A stretch of DNA of 64,000 bases, taken from assembly GCF_021012795.1 (NCBI RefSeq), contig NZ_VFYU01000018.1, positions 62,001 to 126,000 of the forward strand. The letters are read 5' to 3'. The notes under the pieces were generated by a model. The model did not search any database, was not told the DNA's origin, and worked only from the letters and a program-made list of their open reading frames with translations. The translations under genes were made by a program, and so were the position numbers. The DNA comes from Psychrobacter sp. I-STPA10 (lineage in GTDB: Bacteria > Pseudomonadota > Gammaproteobacteria > Pseudomonadales > Moraxellaceae). Shown here piece after piece: positions 60,705 through 64,000 of this stretch (its first letter is position 1; each line of letters opens with the position of its first letter).

Positions 60705-61181
60705 TTAATCGTAAACCACTTCCATAATCTCATATTCCACCACGCCACTTGGTGTTTCAATACGTGCTTCATCGCCTTCTGATTTACCAATCAAACCTCG
60801 AGCGATGGGAGAATTGACTGAGATTTTGCCTGCTTTAAAGTCCGCTTCATCATCACCAACAATTTTATAGCGTTTTTCTTCTTCGGTGTCCATGTTTTCG
60901 ATGACCACAGTGACGCCAAAGACCACCCGACCTTCTTGTGGTAGCGTTGTTGGATCAATCACTTGCGCACCAGCAAGTTTTGCTTCAATATCACGGATAC
61001 GCGCTTCACAAAAGCCTTGTTGTTCGCGAGCAGCATGATATTCAGCATTTTCTTTTAGATCGCCATGTTCACGAGCTTCAGCAATTGAAGCGGTGATACG
61101 TGGACGATCAACAGTTTTTAGTTCCTTTAACTCAGCTTCTAAAGCAGCGTGTCCTTGAGGTGTCATGGGATAGCGTTGCAT
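60705..61181 (-). CDS. greA: Transcription elongation factor GreA
   Basis: GreA rescues backtracked RNA polymerase by stimulating transcript cleavage. The ATG at 61181 has AAGGA nine bases upstream and yields the normal 158 aa; the longer in-frame reading to 61310 adds a hydrophobic segment foreign to GreA. The coiled-coil tip has the acidic residues in [21 protein letters not shown], and the C-terminal domain has [16 protein letters not shown]. It lies 3' of carB on the same strand, as in many gamma-proteobacteria. Confidence 0.97.
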   Translation of the reverse strand: MQRYPMTPQGHAALEAELKELKTVDRPRITASIAEAREHGDLKENAEYHAAREQQGFCEARIRDIEAKLAGAQVIDPTTLPQEGRVVFGVTVVIENMDTEEEKRYKIVGDDEADFKAGKISVNSPIARGLIGKSEGDEARIETPSGVVEYEIMEVVYD

Positions 61182-61360
61182 GGCAATTTTCCTTAAACGG
61201 TAATGAAAAAACAGTAATGAACAAACAATATATAGCACAACACCCCAAGCTATTGTTGGGGTGTGTGATAATGTGGACAGAGCTGTAAGATAAATATTAT
61301 CTATACTCACAAAGTAGAAGTCAAAATAAACCCACTTTGAGAGAGCTATTTAGTTATGGC

Positions 61361-64000
61361 TTATAAGCAAGCAGCAGTTTTTGCTTGCTCATGTAAATCT
61401 TGTAGTTTATAAACTGCAAATGGCAGCTTAATCTCATAAGACTTACAAACAGCATCTGCTGCACCCAAGGTAGTGACATAAAATACTTTACCTTGTAGTG
61501 CGTTACGGCGAATTGAGAATGAGTCTTCTTGGGCTTGTTTGCCTTCAGTAGTATTGATAATAAGGTCAATTTGCCGATTTTTCAAGGCATCTACGATGTG
61601 TGGTCGTCCCTCAGTCACTTTATTGATACGTTTACAGTCAATGCCAGACTCGCTAAGCACTTTTTGGGTACCTGTGGTGGCGACTAGTTTGAAACCATAA
61701 TCGGTAAGTTGCTTAGCAATCGGTACGATATTGGCTTTATCACTGTCACGCACCGAGATAAATACTGTTTTGGTCTCACCCTCAACAGGTAATCCTGGCA
61801 GACGCTCACCACTACCGATAATGGCTTTATAGTAGGCTTCGCCAAAAGTTTTACCTACACCCATTACTTCACCTGTTGATTTCATCTCTGGGCTTAAAAT
61901 GGGGTCAACACCGGGGAATTTAGCAAATGGGAATACCGCTTCTTTGACCGCATAAAATGTCGGCTTAATCTCTTGGGTAAAGTTTTGCTCCACCAAGCTC
62001 TTGCCAGCCATACAACGAGCGGCCACCTGTGCCAATGAGGTACCAATACACTTAGACACATAAGGAATGGTGCGTGAGGCTCTCGGATTCACCTCTAAGA
62101 TATAAACGGTGTTGTCTTTGACCGCAAATTGCACGTTCATTAAGCCAACCACCCCCAGCTCTTTTGCCATGGCGATGGTTTGCTCACGCATTACATCACA
62201 AATCTCATCAGATAACGAGTAGGGGGGTAATGAACACGCTGAGTCACCAGAGTGAACCCCTGCTTGCTCAATGTGCTGCATGATACCGCCAATCACCACC
62301 TCATTGCCATCACTAACACAATCCACATCGACCTCAATAGCATCATCTAAAAAGCGGTCAAGTAGCACTGGGGCTTCATTTGATGCTTGTACCGCGGTGC
62401 GTAGGTAGTGTTTTAGCTCATCTTCGTTATAGACGATTTCCATCGCCCGACCGCCCAATACATAAGAGGGACGTACCACCAATGGATAGCCAACATCTTT
62501 GGCTTTGACTAAGCCATCTTCCATACTGGTTGCCAGCTCATTGGGTGGCTGTTTTAGCTTAAGCTGATGAATCATGTGCTGAAAACGTTCACGGTCTTCG
62601 GCACGGTCAATCGCATCTGGGCTTGTACCAATAATATTGACCCCTGCGGATTCTAATGCACGTGCCAGTTTCAGTGGCGTTTGTCCGCCATACTGCACAA
62701 TCACCCCATCAGGCTGTTCGATACGTACAATCTCTAATACATCTTCTAAAGTGATTGGCTCAAAATACAAACGGTCTGAGGTGTCATAATCGGTAGAAAC
62801 AGTTTCTGGGTTACAGTTAACCATGATGGTTTCATAGCCATCGGCACGCATGGCAAGGGCAGCGTGAACACAGCAATAATCAAACTCAATACCTTGTCCG
62901 ATACGGTTAGGACCACCACCGATAACCATGATTTTCTTTTTATCGCTTGGGTTTGCCTCACACTCTTCGTCATAGCTTGAATACATATAAGCAGTCGAAG
63001 TGGCAAACTCAGCAGCACAGGTATCCACTCGTTTGTAAATTGGATAAACGCCTAAGTCCCAACGCTTTTTGCGTAATTGTTTTTGCGAAATGCCTAATAA
63101 GGTTGCCAAACGTAAATCAGATAAACCTTTGCGTTTAAATTTGCGTAGGTTTTCTGCGGTCAAGCCACCAAAGCCTAAAGATTTAACCTGAGCTTCGGTA
63201 TTGACAATGTCTTGAATCTGTACCAAAAACCATGGGTCAATTTTGGTAAACTCAAACACTTCCTCCATGCTCATACCCAAACGAAACGCATCAGCAAGGT
63301 AAAAAATACGCTCAGGCGTAGGGACGGTTAAGCGGTTTTTAATTTCGGCACGGGCTTTATCGCTAGAGAGTTTGCCTTCTTTAATGGCAGCAAAGTCGAT
63401 TTGCTCATCAAAGCCATTTGCTCCAGTTTCCATACCACGTAAGGCTTTTTGCATTGACTCTTGGAAGTTACGCCCAATTGCCATCACCTCACCGACCGAT
63501 TTCATCTGTGTGGATAAAATATTTTCGGCTTGTGGGAATTTTTCAAAGTTAAAGCGTGGGATTTTGGTGACCACATAATCAATGGAAGGCTCAAAGCTGG
63601 CAGGTGTTTTGCCACCCGTGATGTCATTTTGCAACTCATCTAAGGTATAGCCAACCGCCAATTTGGCAGCGATTTTAGCAATGGGGAAGCCAGTGGCTTT
63701 GGAGGCTAAGGCAGATGAACGGCTTACCCGTGGGTTCATCTCAATCACTACCATACGACCTGTTTCAGGATTAACCCCAAACTGCACGTTTGAACCACCT
63801 GTTTCAACGCCAATTTCACGCAGTACTGCCAATGAGGCGTTACGCATGATTTGGTATTCTTTATCGGTCAGCGTTTGAGCAGGGGCAACGGTAATAGAAT
63901 CACCTGTATGCACACCCATTGGGTCAACGTTTTCTATTGAGCAGATGATGATACAGTTATCATTTTTGTCCCGTACCACCTCCATTTCGTACTCTTTCCA
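61361..64000 (-). CDS. carB: Carbamoyl-phosphate synthase large subunit (5' end outside window)
   Basis: About 880 C-terminal residues of roughly 1075 are in view; the gene runs off the right edge in frame ([14 protein letters not shown] at the edge). CarB makes carbamoyl phosphate for arginine and pyrimidines. Visible parts: end of the first ATP-grasp domain ([31 protein letters not shown]), the oligomerisation domain, the second ATP-grasp domain ([37 protein letters not shown]) and the C-terminal allosteric MGS-like domain ([15 protein letters not shown]). The split repeat of ATP-grasp halves is intact. Confidence 0.98.
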   Translation of the reverse strand, partial: WKEYEMEVVRDKNDNCIIICSIENVDPMGVHTGDSITVAPAQTLTDKEYQIMRNASLAVLREIGVETGGSNVQFGVNPETGRMVVIEMNPRVSRSSALASKATGFPIAKIAAKLAVGYTLDELQNDITGGKTPASFEPSIDYVVTKIPRFNFEKFPQAENILSTQMKSVGEVMAIGRNFQESMQKALRGMETGANGFDEQIDFAAIKEGKLSSDKARAEIKNRLTVPTPERIFYLADAFRLGMSMEEVFEFTKIDPWFLVQIQDIVNTEAQVKSLGFGGLTAENLRKFKRKGLSDLRLATLLGISQKQLRKKRWDLGVYPIYKRVDTCAAEFATSTAYMYSSYDEECEANPSDKKKIMVIGGGPNRIGQGIEFDYCCVHAALAMRADGYETIMVNCNPETVSTDYDTSDRLYFEPITLEDVLEIVRIEQPDGVIVQYGGQTPLKLARALESAGVNIIGTSPDAIDRAEDRERFQHMIHQLKLKQPPNELATSMEDGLVKAKDVGYPLVVRPSYVLGGRAMEIVYNEDELKHYLRTAVQASNEAPVLLDRFLDDAIEVDVDCVSDGNEVVIGGIMQHIEQAGVHSGDSACSLPPYSLSDEICDVMREQTIAMAKELGVVGLMNVQFAVKDNTVYILEVNPRASRTIPYVSKCIGTSLAQVAARCMAGKSLVEQNFTQEIKPTFYAVKEAVFPFAKFPGVDPILSPEMKSTGEVMGVGKTFGEAYYKAIIGSGERLPGLPVEGETKTVFISVRDSDKANIVPIAKQLTDYGFKLVATTGTQKVLSESGIDCKRINKVTEGRPHIVDALKNRQIDLIINTTEGKQAQEDSFSIRRNALQGKVFYVTTLGAADAVCKSYEIKLPFAVYKLQDLHEQAKTAACL

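Noticed and set aside
61182..61310. N-terminal extension of GreA with a membrane-like segment
   Set aside because: The internal ATG at 61181 has a good ribosome binding site and gives the exact usual GreA length.

Overview
The window is a chromosomal segment of an AT-rich gamma-proteobacterium, most likely of the family Moraxellaceae (Moraxella, Psychrobacter or a close relative). This rests on gene order and protein style: gatCAB divergent from mreBCD-maf-rng, a complete S10-spc-alpha ribosomal block, and rpmF-fabD-fabG-acpP downstream of yceD. There is no integrase, no transposase gene, no CRISPR array and no prophage. Most of the window is core genome; the novelty lies in intergenic elements and small inserted modules.

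Layout. 1-6.5 kb: an unrecognised lipoprotein, a probable outer-membrane barrel protein, a DUF1853 gene split by a frameshift in a T9 tract, an AI-2E-family permease, and an unrecognised membrane protein behind a strong promoter overlapped by a Fur-box-like palindrome. 6.4-12.4 kb (minus strand): tRNA-Pro(GGG), a SemiSWEET protein and gatC-gatA...gatB, with two toxin-antitoxin pairs, an orphan gene and a GC-rich hairpin island between gatA and gatB. 13.3-19.3 kb: mreBCD, maf, rng (with an extra low-complexity insert) and a DUF4825-like lipoprotein. 19.75-33.9 kb: rpsJ to rplQ, including secY, rpoA and the short rpmD and rpmJ genes, with structured leaders at three operon joints. 34-41.5 kb: yciO-like, epmC, yceD-rpmF-fabD-fabG-acpP, a BON-LysM protein and queG. 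41.6-52.6 kb: nnr, a DUF4124 protein, ilvI-ilvH-ilvC behind a long leader with a branched-chain-rich candidate leader peptide, a cold-shock gene, a DUF421 protein and etfBA. 53-64 kb: a SpoU-type RNA methyltransferase flanked by two inverted copies of a short element, tkt, an AT-rich PIN-like (DUF4935) gene, a DUF4424 protein, a glycosyltransferase, greA, and carB running off the right edge.

Repeats are the most distinctive non-core signal. A 163-bp, almost fully palindromic element occurs three times with 3-bp TNA target duplications and only one or two base differences between copies. A 142-bp element carries a perfect 9-bp target duplication. A 21-bp terminal-inverted-repeat element lies between gatC and mreB, with a decayed end elsewhere. 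A TAGGGTGCA-type inverted repeat occurs twice. All look like non-autonomous elements whose transposases must lie outside the window.

All identifications come from reading the sequence and remembered family features; no database search was run.
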